NCBI RefSeq assembly: GCF_900009265.2
Contig: NZ_LR735008.1
Coordinates: 159,758-223,757 of the forward strand
Source: Planktothrix paucivesiculata PCC 9631
GTDB taxonomy: Bacteria; Cyanobacteriota; Cyanobacteriia; Cyanobacteriales; Microcoleaceae
Reading direction: 5' to 3'
Length of the DNA: 64,000 nt
Both the position numbers and the translations under genes were made by a program. The notes below the pieces were generated by a model. It was not told the origin of the DNA. It saw nothing but the letters and a program-made list of their open reading frames with translations, and did not search any database. Positions within the stretch are counted from its first letter, which is position 1. Every line of letters starts with the position of its first letter. Positions 1 to 7,579 of this stretch are shown here, piece after piece.

Positions 1-1026
1 AACATCTTGAATTAAACTAACAATATTTTTTAAGTAAGTCGGATTACCTTCATAAAGCCGAATTAATTTTAACCAACTATCTTGATTATTTAAACCTGTA
101 TTATCTAAAATTTTAATATCATCTAAACCTGATAATTCTAAGTATTTAATCGGATATAGTTGTTTGTCTAAACAGTGCATTTCAGTACATTTTTCTTGAC
201 TAACTAAAATTACTTTGCTTTGATGTTCAGTTTGGGTAATCATGGTGAAAATCTTTTGATAATCTTGATATTCAGGTTTATATATTCCTGCTAATTGTTC
301 AGGTATAAAAATTTCCTCTATATTATCAAAAATAATTAAACATTGTTTTTTATGTAGTAAATTCATAAATTTATTGAAAATATTTTCAGTATTATTAGCG
401 TGAATATTAGTTAAAATTTCAGTAATATTAAAATTAAAAGATTGAGATAATTTAAGATTTTTCCAAATGATTACATCAAAAGGTTGAGTATTAAGATCAA
501 GAAAGTATCGTACTAATGTACTTTTACCAATACCTGCTATTCCTAAAATTGATATTAGGTTAGTATTACGGTCTTCTAGCCAGTGGGAGAGAGTTGATAA
601 TTGGTTTTCTCGTCCGTAACAGTGGTTGATTCTAGGGGCTTCTTTTAAATTACAATAGGGGTGTTGCTGATTACTTTGAACTTTTTGATCATTATTAAGA
701 GATTGGTGCGGATATGAACAAAATCTAAAATCATTACTATTTTGTATATCAATAAATTGTGATAATGCTAAGTCTAATCTTTCAAAGGTAGAGCGAAAAT
801 TACACTTATTAATATGTTCTCCTAATTGTGCAGATAGAATTTCCCATAATTTATAACCCACATCCCTAACTCTACTTTCACTATACTGGCATTCATCTGC
901 TATTACTTGATAGGTTTGACCTTGCCATACTCCCTTAATCACCGTTTCTTGAAGATCATCTAAGTGTTTTCCCGTTTGTGAGAAAACTAAGCGATCAGCG
1001 ATTTGTAAAATTTCTGTAATAGTCAT
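1..1026 (-). CDS. STAND/NB-ARC ATPase with N-terminal vMAP-type HTH domain (partial, 3' end outside window)
   Basis: The minus-strand frame is open from an ATG at 1026 to the window edge (342 residues). Residues about 1-75 form the helix-turn-helix-like domain found at the N-terminus of many cyanobacterial STAND proteins (vWA-MoxR-associated, vMAP); its core reads VWQGQTYQVIADECQYSESR. A linker to about 135 is followed by a Walker A motif GIAGIGKST at 162-170 and a Walker B-like LIIFDN at 231-236, as in NB-ARC/AP-ATPase switches. The C-terminal sensor (usually WD40 or TPR repeats) would lie outside the window. Such proteins are thought to be signal-dependent oligomerising switches and some act in defence; the role here is inference. 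The start is clear because upstream DNA is AT-rich and non-coding. Confidence 0.85.
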   Translation of the reverse strand, partial: MTITEILQIADRLVFSQTGKHLDDLQETVIKGVWQGQTYQVIADECQYSESRVRDVGYKLWEILSAQLGEHINKCNFRSTFERLDLALSQFIDIQNSNDFRFCSYPHQSLNNDQKVQSNQQHPYCNLKEAPRINHCYGRENQLSTLSHWLEDRNTNLISILGIAGIGKSTLVRYFLDLNTQPFDVIIWKNLKLSQSFNFNITEILTNIHANNTENIFNKFMNLLHKKQCLIIFDNIEEIFIPEQLAGIYKPEYQDYQKIFTMITQTEHQSKVILVSQEKCTEMHCLDKQLYPIKYLELSGLDDIKILDNTGLNNQDSWLKLIRLYEGNPTYLKNIVSLIQDV

Positions 1027-1067
1027 ATAAATTAGATAGAGTAGGGATTTTCAGGATTATAGCTTAA

Positions 1068-1153
1068 TTTAATAGGACTTTTTACGATATTTTACGATAT
1101 TGTCTTTAGATTTTTTTAACAAAAGACACGATTTAATAGGGCTTTTTAGGATA
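1068..1153. repeat. Pair of 22-bp direct repeats in a divergent promoter region
   Basis: Two copies of a 22-bp sequence, beginning TTTAATAGG at 1068-1089 and 1132-1153, differ at two positions and lie 64 bp apart. The first copy also overlaps a perfect 10-bp tandem TTTACGATAT at 1081-1100. They sit between the STAND gene, read leftwards from 1026, and the secreted-protein gene, read rightwards from 1215, so they could be operator sites shared by both. This is inference from position. Confidence 0.45.
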
Positions 1154-1214
1154 GTAATTAGCTTGGTTTATTTAGATAATATAGGTAATTTACAAAATAT
1201 AGGCGGTTAACGTC

Positions 1215-1634
1215 GTGAAATCTAAACGATTAGCAAATTTATTAGTTGGTTCTCTGCTTTTAGCTGGTTCATGTATTACAACAGCTTTATTACAAGCACC
1301 ACAAGCTTATGCTGGTTCTTTCAACATTATTGGTGAATGGACGGGAAGTCCAGACTGTCCAATCAATTTCTTGGACGATGATGGAACTACTATTGAAGGT
1401 AATTGTGATAATGGTTCTTTCAATCATATTATACAGGGATCTTACTCGACTAAAGATCCGAATCGAATTAATATAACAGTGACACGCATAGATTACTCCA
1501 CCGGTTGCAAGACTTCAGTTCGAGGTTACATTAGAGTGATTGACAATGATAATGTGAGATTCTGGCAAGAAGGTTGGCATGGTTGTGGAGTGAATACAGC
1601 ACCAGCAACATCCACTTGGACTAGACTGGAATAA
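1215..1634 (+). CDS. Small secreted four-cysteine protein of unknown function
   Basis: A 139-residue protein starting at GTG 1215, with AGG/GCGG-like bases at 1202-1206. It has a clear signal peptide: basic start MKSKR, a hydrophobic core to about residue 27, and a probable signal peptidase I cleavage after AYA near residue 33. The mature part (about 105 residues) has four cysteines, which could form two disulfides, and many Gly, Asn, Asp and Trp residues, suggesting a small beta-rich exported domain. I do not recognise a family. The gene is divergent from the STAND ATPase and no partner lies downstream. Function unknown. Confidence 0.7.
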   Translation: MKSKRLANLLVGSLLLAGSCITTALLQAPQAYAGSFNIIGEWTGSPDCPINFLDDDGTTIEGNCDNGSFNHIIQGSYSTKDPNRINITVTRIDYSTGCKTSVRGYIRVIDNDNVRFWQEGWHGCGVNTAPATSTWTRLE

Positions 1635-1718
1635 TTTTTCTGGTAGTAGTTCGTAGGGTGGGCAATGCTTTTAAACCTTTGATTCTCACCCACTAAATTA
1701 TATACATTTATTTTTATT

Positions 1719-1803
1719 GCGATCGCTCTTTGTGGGAGTTGGAGATGCGATCACTGTTTGAAGGAAGTTTGAGGTGTGATCGCTTTTTTGAGGGAGTTGG
1801 TGG
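1719..1803. repeat. Three degenerate 28-29 bp tandem units headed by HIP1-like octamers
   Basis: Units start at 1719, 1747 and 1776, each opening with GCGATCGC or a one-base variant and followed by a CT-TTTG-GGAGTTGG-like stretch. They lie in the 280-bp gap between the secreted protein and the toxin gene, which otherwise shows nothing. A similar HIP1-rich fragment lies near 3209-3234 upstream of modA. Confidence 0.6.
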
Positions 1804-1917
1804 ATTTTTGGTTGTGGTGGGCAATTATAAAAGTTATTCCTTAATAATCACCATTTAACGCTGATTGCCAACCCTACAGTTACTTTCATTGATTGCCAAT
1901 CACACATTTTTTGCTAA

Positions 1918-2184
1918 TCAAGGAAAAAACTTATAAATATCTTTTCGATGTAAAAACCTAGTAAAAATAATTGTATCTTCACTCAATTCTATCCCTATCC
2001 TATAGTTGCCTAAACGGATACGATAGAATGTATCATAACCTTGTAATTTTTTGAGATGATTAATTTCTAATGGGTTTTCTGTTGTTTTACATTGAATGAT
2101 TATTTGCTTTAACTCAGATAAAACTTTTTTATCTTTAATTTTTCTTAAATCTTTTTCAAATCTTGATTCGAATTTGATTTTCAT
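1918..2184 (-). CDS. RelE/ParE-superfamily toxin
   Basis: An 88-residue basic protein with the layout of small RelE/YafQ-like mRNA interferases: two N-terminal helices (FESRFEKDLRKIKD), then beta strands with the typical YRIRLGNYRIGIEL stretch and the C-terminal FLHRKDIYKFFP where RelE-type catalytic or binding residues cluster. Its ATG overlaps the upstream antitoxin's stop by one base (TAATG), so the pair is translationally coupled. RelE toxins usually cleave mRNA in the ribosome A site; whether this one is of RelE or ParE type cannot be told from sequence alone. Unlike the TA genes further right, this pair looks intact. Confidence 0.85.
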   Translation of the reverse strand: MKIKFESRFEKDLRKIKDKKVLSELKQIIIQCKTTENPLEINHLKKLQGYDTFYRIRLGNYRIGIELSEDTIIFTRFLHRKDIYKFFP

Positions 2185-2390
2185 TAATTTTCACTATCTA
2201 ATAAAGCAAATATTTTTTCTTCAGAAACAAAATCATCTTGTCGTCCTTCTTTAATGGCATTAGCTAGAGAAATTTCCTCCAATGCTTCTAGGATAAGATC
2301 ATAAAATAAATCTTTTCTGGTTTTAATAATTTCTACCATTATTTCTGTCAGCATTTCTTTTGTAGTTTCGTCATCAATTGATAATTTCAT
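2184..2390 (-). CDS. Antitoxin partner of the RelE/ParE-like toxin
   Basis: A 68-residue acidic, helical protein directly upstream of the toxin and overlapping it by one base. Small size, high Glu/Asp content and position identify it as the antitoxin. Residues 1-40 are probably the dimerising or DNA-binding part and the C-terminal VSEEKIFALLDSEN tail the toxin-binding part. I see no named DNA-binding fold with confidence. By analogy with other type II systems it probably represses its own promoter in the AT-rich DNA at 2391-2490. Confidence 0.75.
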   Translation of the reverse strand: MKLSIDDETTKEMLTEIMVEIIKTRKDLFYDLILEALEEISLANAIKEGRQDDFVSEEKIFALLDSEN

Positions 2391-2492
2391 TGTTTTACAA
2401 TGTCAAATTTGTTTTTTCAAATTATAGCATATTTTAATGAATTTTTGGTTAGTATTATATAGAATGGTGTAATATATCTATTGCCTGGAATC

Positions 2493-2723
2493 ATGACTGA
2501 ACTCCTCAAGCAAGTTATTGCAGAAATCCAAGAACTTCCTGCCGACCAGCAAGATGCGATCGCATTGCGTCTTATGGCTGAACTGAAAGACGAACAGAGA
2601 TGGACAAAGCAGTTTGAATAAACCACAGACGAGCAGTGGGATCGATTAGCTGACATGGTTCGGCAGGAAATCTCAGACGGTGACACCGTTTCATTGGATG
2701 AAGTCTTTCCGGTCAAGTCATGA
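2493..2723 (+). pseudogene. Antitoxin gene broken by an in-frame stop
   Basis: Reading from ATG 2493 gives 42 codons (MTELLKQVIAEIQELPADQQ and on), then TAA at 2619-2621; the same frame continues for 33 further codons to TGA 2721-2723 (TTDEQWDRLADMVRQEIS, SLDEVFPV). Both halves look like one small cyanobacterial antitoxin of about 76 residues in which a sense codon became TAA. The stop at 2721 overlaps an ATG at 2720, the usual coupling to a downstream toxin, and that toxin survives only as a 13-codon stub. Minus-strand reading of this DNA is low-complexity shadow. The nonsense codon fits loss of selection after the toxin was deleted. Confidence 0.75.
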
Positions 2724-2761
2724 AATCGATTGTCACAAAAGCGTTTCGTAATTATAAATAA
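2720..2761 (+). pseudogene. 13-codon stub of a RelE-family toxin
   Basis: ATG 2720 overlaps the broken antitoxin's stop (ATGA) and encodes MKSIVTKAFR, which matches the usual N-terminus of a cyanobacterial RelE-type toxin as I recall it. After residue 10 the sequence departs and stops at 2759-2761. From about 2742-2757 the DNA reads instead as the 3' part of the opposing ParE-like gene, so a deletion seems to have joined the two genes head to head. Confidence 0.6.
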
Positions 2762-2918
2762 TGGGATAAGCGAGAGGATTTTGTTGAATTAAAGCTAAAT
2801 TTTTATCTACAACTCGAATCAACTCTGATCCGAGTTGGTTAACTTGTGATTCATACCACCGATACGCCTCCTCTAAATCTAATTCAGCTTCCTCGGAAAT
2901 TTTAATTTTATATGTCAT
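2733..2918 (-). pseudogene. ParE/RelE-like toxin truncated at its C-terminus
   Basis: A 61-residue protein beginning MTYKIKISEEAELDLEEAYR, the conserved start of ParE-type toxins (EAELDLEEAYRWYE), and continuing to the conserved NPLAYPIIY. Family members normally run about 35 residues further, through the catalytic-site beta strands. Here the frame runs into DNA of the opposing toxin stub and ends NYETLL. It overlaps its antitoxin by 11 bp. It is almost certainly non-toxic, so the intact antitoxin upstream may be an orphan. The junction lies at about 2742-2757. Confidence 0.75.
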
Positions 2919-3132
2919 CTTTAATAATTCTTCGCTTAACTACTTCCCAAGATTCACCTTCATTTTCAATATTTTGATAAGATGCTAAACGCCGATCTAA
3001 TTCCTGTTTTTGAGATTGAGTTAAAGGAATTTGATCGGCATCCATAACAACACTATCCCAAATATCTTCTATTAATTGAAGTTTTTCGGAAATAGTTAGG
3101 GGTAAAATTTGTTCAGATAATAGACTATTCAT
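2908..3132 (-). CDS. Addiction-module antitoxin (Unstab_antitox type)
   Basis: A 74-residue protein, MNSLLSEQILPLTISEKLQL followed by an IEDIWDSV-like segment, then LTQSQKQELDRRLASYQ and a C-terminal SWEVVKRRI. This is the layout of the putative addiction-module component family that pairs with ParE-like toxins: an LxxxEKLxLIExIWDSI block, then ELDRRLxxYxxxPxxGxxWexVkxrI. The cognate toxin gene follows with an 11-bp overlap but is truncated. The antitoxin itself looks full-length, so it may persist as an orphan that neutralises related toxins elsewhere; that is inference. Confidence 0.8.
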   Translation of the reverse strand: MNSLLSEQILPLTISEKLQLIEDIWDSVVMDADQIPLTQSQKQELDRRLASYQNIENEGESWEVVKRRIIKDDI

Positions 3133-3295
3133 AAATCAAACAATGTAATTTGATAATTTTTACTTAGCTTAACTTATTTTTACCATTTTGTGTCATTTTG
3201 ATGATTGGAGATCGCTCTTGGGGTGGGATCGCAGGTTAATAGGGAAGTACAATTGGTCGCAGTTTCAATCCCTTCCCAATATTTTTATAGATTTT

Positions 3296-4108
3296 ATGAA
3301 AAAATATCAATGGTTATGGCTATCTCTATTTTTTATAGGAATTTTATCAGCCTGTGGTATTGCTAATCAAAAAACTTCTGTAGAAACTATTTCCTCGCCA
3401 CCGCCCCCGATCAGTTTAATTGTTTCTGCTGCTGCCGATCTCAATTATGTTTTTCCCGAAATTGGTAGGTTATGGGAACAGGAAACCGGAAATCAGGTGA
3501 CACTTAATCTGGGTTCCACCGGACAACTGGCCCAACAGATCGATAGGGGCGCGGCCGTTGATTTATTTGCCGCGGCTAATAAACAATTTGTGGAAGATTT
3601 AGACGCCAAGGGACTGATTATTTCTAATACTAAAGCCCTCTATGGTGTGGGGCGAATTACACTCTGGCAAAGACCGGAGGCAACCCTAGAAATTAAACAA
3701 CTTCAAGATTTATTGAAGCCAGAAGTTAAACGAATTGCGATCGCTAATCCTGACCACGCTCCCTATGGAATTGCCGCCAGAGAAGCCTTACAATCGCTGG
3801 GGATTTGGGAAACCCTCCAACCCAAACTAATTTTAGGTGAAAATGTCCGACAAACTCAGCAATATGCCGAAACCGGTAATGCGGATGTGGCGATCGTGGC
3901 TTTGTCGATCAGTATGAATAAACCGGGTAAATGGACTCTAATTGACGACAATTTGCATAAACCCCTGGAACAGATGTTAGCCGTCCCTAAAAATGCCCCT
4001 TACCCCGAAGCTGCTAAACAGTTTGCTAGTTTTATTAATAGTGAAAAGGGTCGCCCTCTGATGCAGAAATACGGTTTTATTTTGCCGGGAGAGGAGCCTA
4101 TTAAGTGA
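3296..4108 (+). CDS. modA: Molybdate ABC transporter substrate-binding lipoprotein
   Basis: A 270-residue periplasmic binding protein. The chosen start, ATG 3296, gives a lipoprotein signal peptide (MKKYQWLWLSLFFIGILSAC) with the lipobox Cys at residue 20; the frame is open upstream to 3188 but that extension is not signal-like. ModA hallmarks are VSAAADLNYVFPEIG near the mature start, NLGSTGQLAQQI, GAAVDLFAAA, IANPDHAPYGIAAREAL and a C-terminal FINSEKGRPLMQKYGF. It captures molybdate or tungstate and delivers it to ModB, whose start codon overlaps this gene's stop. No modC ATPase follows. Confidence 0.93.
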   Translation: MKKYQWLWLSLFFIGILSACGIANQKTSVETISSPPPPISLIVSAAADLNYVFPEIGRLWEQETGNQVTLNLGSTGQLAQQIDRGAAVDLFAAANKQFVEDLDAKGLIISNTKALYGVGRITLWQRPEATLEIKQLQDLLKPEVKRIAIANPDHAPYGIAAREALQSLGIWETLQPKLILGENVRQTQQYAETGNADVAIVALSISMNKPGKWTLIDDNLHKPLEQMLAVPKNAPYPEAAKQFASFINSEKGRPLMQKYGFILPGEEPIK

Positions 4109-4758
4109 TCTTAGCCCCTCTAATTTTGTCATTGAAAGTTACGCTCGCCGCCAGTATTGCCGTATTGTTTATCGGTTTGAGTTTGGGCCTGTGGCTGGCA
4201 AAAAATAACTTCCCAGGGCAAATTTTTCTCTCAACTTTGCTGAATTTGCCCCTGGTTTTACCGCCTAGTGTGGTGGGCTATTTCCTGTTGTTGAGCTTGG
4301 GACGGGGTAGCCCGATCAAAGAATGGCTAGGAATTGATCTGTTATTCACTTGGCAAGCGGGGGCGATCGCTGCGGCCGTTGTGGCCATGCCCCTGATGGT
4401 GGAGTCAACCAGAGTGGCGATCTGTGATGTTGACTCTGAGATAGAAGATGCAGCCCGGATCTGTGGTTGTTCTCGATTAGATTTGCTGTGGTGTATCACC
4501 CTGCCCCTTGCCTATCGGGGTATTTTGGCAGGTTTTGGATTGAGTGTAGCCCGAGGTTTAGGAGAGTTTGGGGCAACGGTGATGGTCTGTGGTAGCATCC
4601 CCGGACGGACTCAAACTTTGCCTCTGGCTATCTATGATGCGGTGCAGAGGCAAGAGTATGGACTAGCGAATATGATGGTATTGATCATGACGGCGATCGC
4701 TTTTATATTATTGTTTTGCGTCAGAATGTTGGAAAGAAAAAATTCAGCCCATCGTTAA
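4105..4758 (+). CDS. modB: Molybdate ABC transporter permease
   Basis: A 217-residue membrane protein starting at GTG 4105, which overlaps the modA stop (GTGA), so translation is probably coupled. It has about five membrane segments. The ABC-permease EAA loop is visible as EDAARICGCSRLDLLWCITLPLA, followed by GLSVARGLGEFGATVMVCGSIPG, a ModB signature. Its length equals that of a stand-alone ModB. In several cyanobacteria ModB is fused to the ModC ATPase; here the frame ends after MLERKNSAHR and repeat DNA follows, so ModC must be supplied from elsewhere or the fusion has been lost. Confidence 0.92.
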   Translation: MILAPLILSLKVTLAASIAVLFIGLSLGLWLAKNNFPGQIFLSTLLNLPLVLPPSVVGYFLLLSLGRGSPIKEWLGIDLLFTWQAGAIAAAVVAMPLMVESTRVAICDVDSEIEDAARICGCSRLDLLWCITLPLAYRGILAGFGLSVARGLGEFGATVMVCGSIPGRTQTLPLAIYDAVQRQEYGLANMMVLIMTAIAFILLFCVRMLERKNSAHR

Positions 4759-4785
4759 ATCATCCCTGATATCGCGCTACGCGCT

Positions 4786-4817
4786 AGGGAACAGGGAACA
4801 GGGAACAGGGAACAGGG
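4786..4817 (+). repeat. Tandem GGGAACA heptamer repeat
   Basis: About four and a half copies of the 7-bp unit AGGGAAC lie between modB and pdhB. Related GGGAACAGGG or GGGAATAGGG strings occur at about 7503-7550 and 48640-48680. This is the short tandem repeat class common in filamentous cyanobacterial intergenic DNA. It begins just after an imperfect palindrome GCGCTACGCGC at 4775-4785. Confidence 0.8.
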
Positions 4818-4971
4818 TTTCATAACTCAAAAGTGTCCTAACTGTAATGCGTAGCGCTATATCGCACCGGAACACCGCAACACAGGAAGACAAGAGTTTA
4901 CCCTGGTGGGTTTGAGGATTCGTTTTCGGGTAAGATTAGCTGTGATCCACAATCGCTTATCAACAATTGCA

Positions 4972-5952
4972 ATGGCACCAACCCTACTTTTTAACGCCCT
5001 CAAACAGGCAACCGATGAAGAAATGGCCCGTGACCCCTCCGTGTTTGTGTTGGGGGAGGATGTGGGTCAATATGGCGGTTCCTATAAAGTTACAAAAGAT
5101 CTTTATGAAAAATACGGGGAATTACGGGTTTTAGATACTCCGATTGCCGAAAATAGTTTTACAGGAATGGCTGTTGGTGCTGCAATGACAGGGTTGCGGC
5201 CGATTATTGAAGGCATGAATATGGGATTTTTGTTACTCGCCTTCAACCAAATTGCCAATAACGGCGGAATGCTGCGCTATACCTCCGGGGGAAATTTTAA
5301 AATGCCTCTGGTAATTCGTGGCCCTGGAGGTGTGGGCCGTCAACTGGGGGCGGAACACTCCCAACGCTTAGAATCCTATTTCCAGTCGGTTCCCGGCTTG
5401 AAAATGGTCGCCTGTTCCACGCCTTATAATGCTAAGGGATTACTCAAAGCCGCGATTAGGGATGATAACCCGGTGCTATTTTTTGAGCACGTTCTGTTAT
5501 ACAACCTCAAGGAAGAAATCCCCGACGAGGAATATATTGTCCCCATCGATAAGGCGGAAATAGTCAGACAGGGGAAAGATGTAACAATTCTGACCTATTC
5601 TCGGATGCGCCATCACGTCATGCAAGCGGTTCCTGCTTTGGTCAAACAGGGTTATGATCCGGAAGTGATTGATTTAATTTCTCTTAAACCCCTCGATTTT
5701 GAAACCATTGGGGAATCGATTCGCAAAACCCATCGGGTAGTTATCGTGGAAGAATGTATGAAAACCGGGGGACTGGGGGCAGAAATTACGGCTTCAATTA
5801 ATGATCGTCTTTTTGATGAACTGGATGCGCCTGTATTAAGATTGGCATCCCAAGATATTCCTACACCCTATAACGGTGCTTTAGAGAGACTAACTATTGT
5901 TCAACCGGAACAAATTGTGGAAGGAGTTAAATCAATTATCAGTTATCGGTAA
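4972..5952 (+). CDS. pdhB: Pyruvate dehydrogenase E1 component, beta subunit
   Basis: A 326-residue protein starting at ATG 4972 ([20 protein letters not shown]). The open frame extends 22 codons upstream, but those residues are arginine-rich and not conserved in the family. Motifs include [56 protein letters not shown] and [12 protein letters not shown]. With the alpha subunit (not in this window) it forms the thiamine-diphosphate E1 heterotetramer that decarboxylates pyruvate for acetyl-CoA synthesis. Length and sequence are typical of cyanobacterial PdhB. It lies 5' of secD-secF, an arrangement I recall from other cyanobacteria. Confidence 0.95.
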   Translation: MAPTLLFNALKQATDEEMARDPSVFVLGEDVGQYGGSYKVTKDLYEKYGELRVLDTPIAENSFTGMAVGAAMTGLRPIIEGMNMGFLLLAFNQIANNGGMLRYTSGGNFKMPLVIRGPGGVGRQLGAEHSQRLESYFQSVPGLKMVACSTPYNAKGLLKAAIRDDNPVLFFEHVLLYNLKEEIPDEEYIVPIDKAEIVRQGKDVTILTYSRMRHHVMQAVPALVKQGYDPEVIDLISLKPLDFETIGESIRKTHRVVIVEECMKTGGLGAEITASINDRLFDELDAPVLRLASQDIPTPYNGALERLTIVQPEQIVEGVKSIISYR

Positions 5953-6080
5953 TCAGTTATCAGTTATCAGTTATTAGTTGCCAGATGACTGATAACTGAT
6001 ACAGACGCGCCAATAGCCTACGGCATCGCTGCGCTCGGGCACGTCTCTACTGATAATTGATAATTGATAACTGATTGACT
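5937..6080. repeat. CAGTTAT-type tandem repeats around a split GACGCGCC palindrome
   Basis: The pdhB-secD gap is built of ATCAGTTATCAGTT and CTGATAACTG-type heptamers on both sides of a broken palindrome: GACGCGCC at about 6003-6010 and its partner GCACGTCTC at about 6039-6047. They are separated by an insert reading AGCCTACGGCATCGCTGCGC. The same palindrome recurs near 16497, 54649 and 60478. Confidence 0.75.
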
Positions 6081-6097
6081 ACTAATTATTAATAAAA

Positions 6098-7504
6098 ATG
6101 CGAAAACAAAGATCTGCTTTAATTCTGATTTTAGTGATGCTAATTGCCTCTATTATAGTCTTAACTAATGTTCCTTTTCGGCTGGGTTTAGATTTACGGG
6201 GAGGTTCCCAACTTACTGTTCAATTGAAACCTTCGGAAGCGGTTCCTGTGATTGATGAACGGGTTCTGACCTCGGTTCAAAGTGTAATTGAAAACCGGGT
6301 GAATGAATTGGGGGTATCGGAAGCACTGGTGCAAACCGTAGGAGAAAATCAGATTTTGGTGCAGTTACCAGGGGTGAATGACCCCCAAGAAGCGGAAAGG
6401 GTTTTAGGAGGAACGGCGCAGTTAGATTTCCGGGAACAAAAATCGGGAACTGAACAACAGTTAGCGGTAGAATTTCAAGTCCAACAGGGAATTAAACAAC
6501 AAATTGAGGATGCTAAAAAAAAGGGTGATTCTCAAACTTTAGCCACCGCTATCGAATCTTTAAATAGAAGTAATGATGCGATCGCCCAACTCTATAATAC
6601 TCCTCTTTTGAGAGGTCAAGATTTAAAAGACGCCTATCCTGAACCCGTACAAGGGGGAGGAAACTGGAATATCGGTTTAGTGTTTAGTTCTGAAGGAGGG
6701 GAAAGGTTCGCTGAACTGACTAAAAATTTAGCGGGAACCGGTCGAACTATTGGGATTTTTCTGGATAATAGTTTATTAAGTTCTCCGTCGGTTCCGGTGG
6801 ATTTTGCTGATACAGGAATTGTCGGGGGTCGGGCGGTAATTACGGGTCGATTTACTGCCGAACAAGCTAATTCCTTAGCGGTACAATTGCGCGGCGGAGC
6901 TTTACCTGTTCCCGTGGAAATTGTGGAAAACCGCACCGTGGGGGCTACCCTAGGACGGGATAGTATTCAACGGAGTATTTACGCCGGGGTAACGGGTTTA
7001 ATTCTAGTCCTGATTTTCATGATTGTTTATTATCGATTACCCGGAGTAATTGCGGATTTTTCTTTAATTATTTACGCCTTATTAAGTTTAGCCCTATTTA
7101 ATTTATTGGGGGTAACTTTAACCTTACCTGGAATTGCTGGATTTATTCTGAGTATTGGGATGGCGGTGGATGCTAATGTTCTGATATTTGAACGAACCCG
7201 TGAGGAATTGCGGGCGGGAAAAACCCTATACCGTTCTGTGGAATCGGGTTTTTATCGGGCATTTGGTAGTATTTTAGATGGGAATGTGACCACGGTAATT
7301 GCTTGTGTAGCCCTGTTTTGGTTTGGAACAGGATTAGTCAAAGGTTTTGCTCTTACCTTGGGATTAGGAGTCGTGGTTAGTATGTTTACTGCTATTACTT
7401 GTAGTCGCAGTTTCCTATTCCTATCTCTTGATTTCCCAGAGTTAAGAAAACCGGAATTGTTTTGTCCGAATTTGAAAAAAGATCTCTCGGTAGTTAGTAA
7501 TTAG
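6098..7504 (+). CDS. secD: Protein translocase subunit SecD
   Basis: A 468-residue inner/thylakoid membrane protein that works with SecF to drive the late, proton-motive-force-dependent steps of Sec export. An N-terminal membrane helix precedes GLDLRGGSQLTVQL, the SecD D1 motif. A periplasmic P1-like domain follows to about 290 (VQLPGVNDPQEAERVLGGTA). The C-terminal five-helix SecDF bundle carries LPGIAGFILSIGMAVDANVL (D4) and FERTREELRAGK (D5). Length is normal for cyanobacteria. It is followed by secF after 75 bp of repeat-like DNA (GGGAATAGGGAACA and CACTTCGACTTCGCTCAGT). Confidence 0.96.
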   Translation: MRKQRSALILILVMLIASIIVLTNVPFRLGLDLRGGSQLTVQLKPSEAVPVIDERVLTSVQSVIENRVNELGVSEALVQTVGENQILVQLPGVNDPQEAERVLGGTAQLDFREQKSGTEQQLAVEFQVQQGIKQQIEDAKKKGDSQTLATAIESLNRSNDAIAQLYNTPLLRGQDLKDAYPEPVQGGGNWNIGLVFSSEGGERFAELTKNLAGTGRTIGIFLDNSLLSSPSVPVDFADTGIVGGRAVITGRFTAEQANSLAVQLRGGALPVPVEIVENRTVGATLGRDSIQRSIYAGVTGLILVLIFMIVYYRLPGVIADFSLIIYALLSLALFNLLGVTLTLPGIAGFILSIGMAVDANVLIFERTREELRAGKTLYRSVESGFYRAFGSILDGNVTTVIACVALFWFGTGLVKGFALTLGLGVVVSMFTAITCSRSFLFLSLDFPELRKPELFCPNLKKDLSVVSN

Positions 7505-7579
7505 GGAATAGGGAACACTTCGACTTCGCTCAGTAACAAGGGAATAGTAAACAGTCAACAGTCAACGGTCAACTAATTT

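Noticed and set aside
2417..2716. 99-residue minus-strand open frame
   Set aside because: It has low-complexity Ser/Ala/Ile composition and is fully explained as the complement of the broken antitoxin on the plus strand.
3262..3282. GTTTCAATCCC-like string resembling the start of a cyanobacterial CRISPR repeat
   Set aside because: It occurs once, with no spaced second copy and no cas gene nearby.
3188..3295. 36-codon N-terminal extension of modA
   Set aside because: It would bury the lipoprotein signal peptide inside the protein; the ATG at 3296 gives a proper lipobox.
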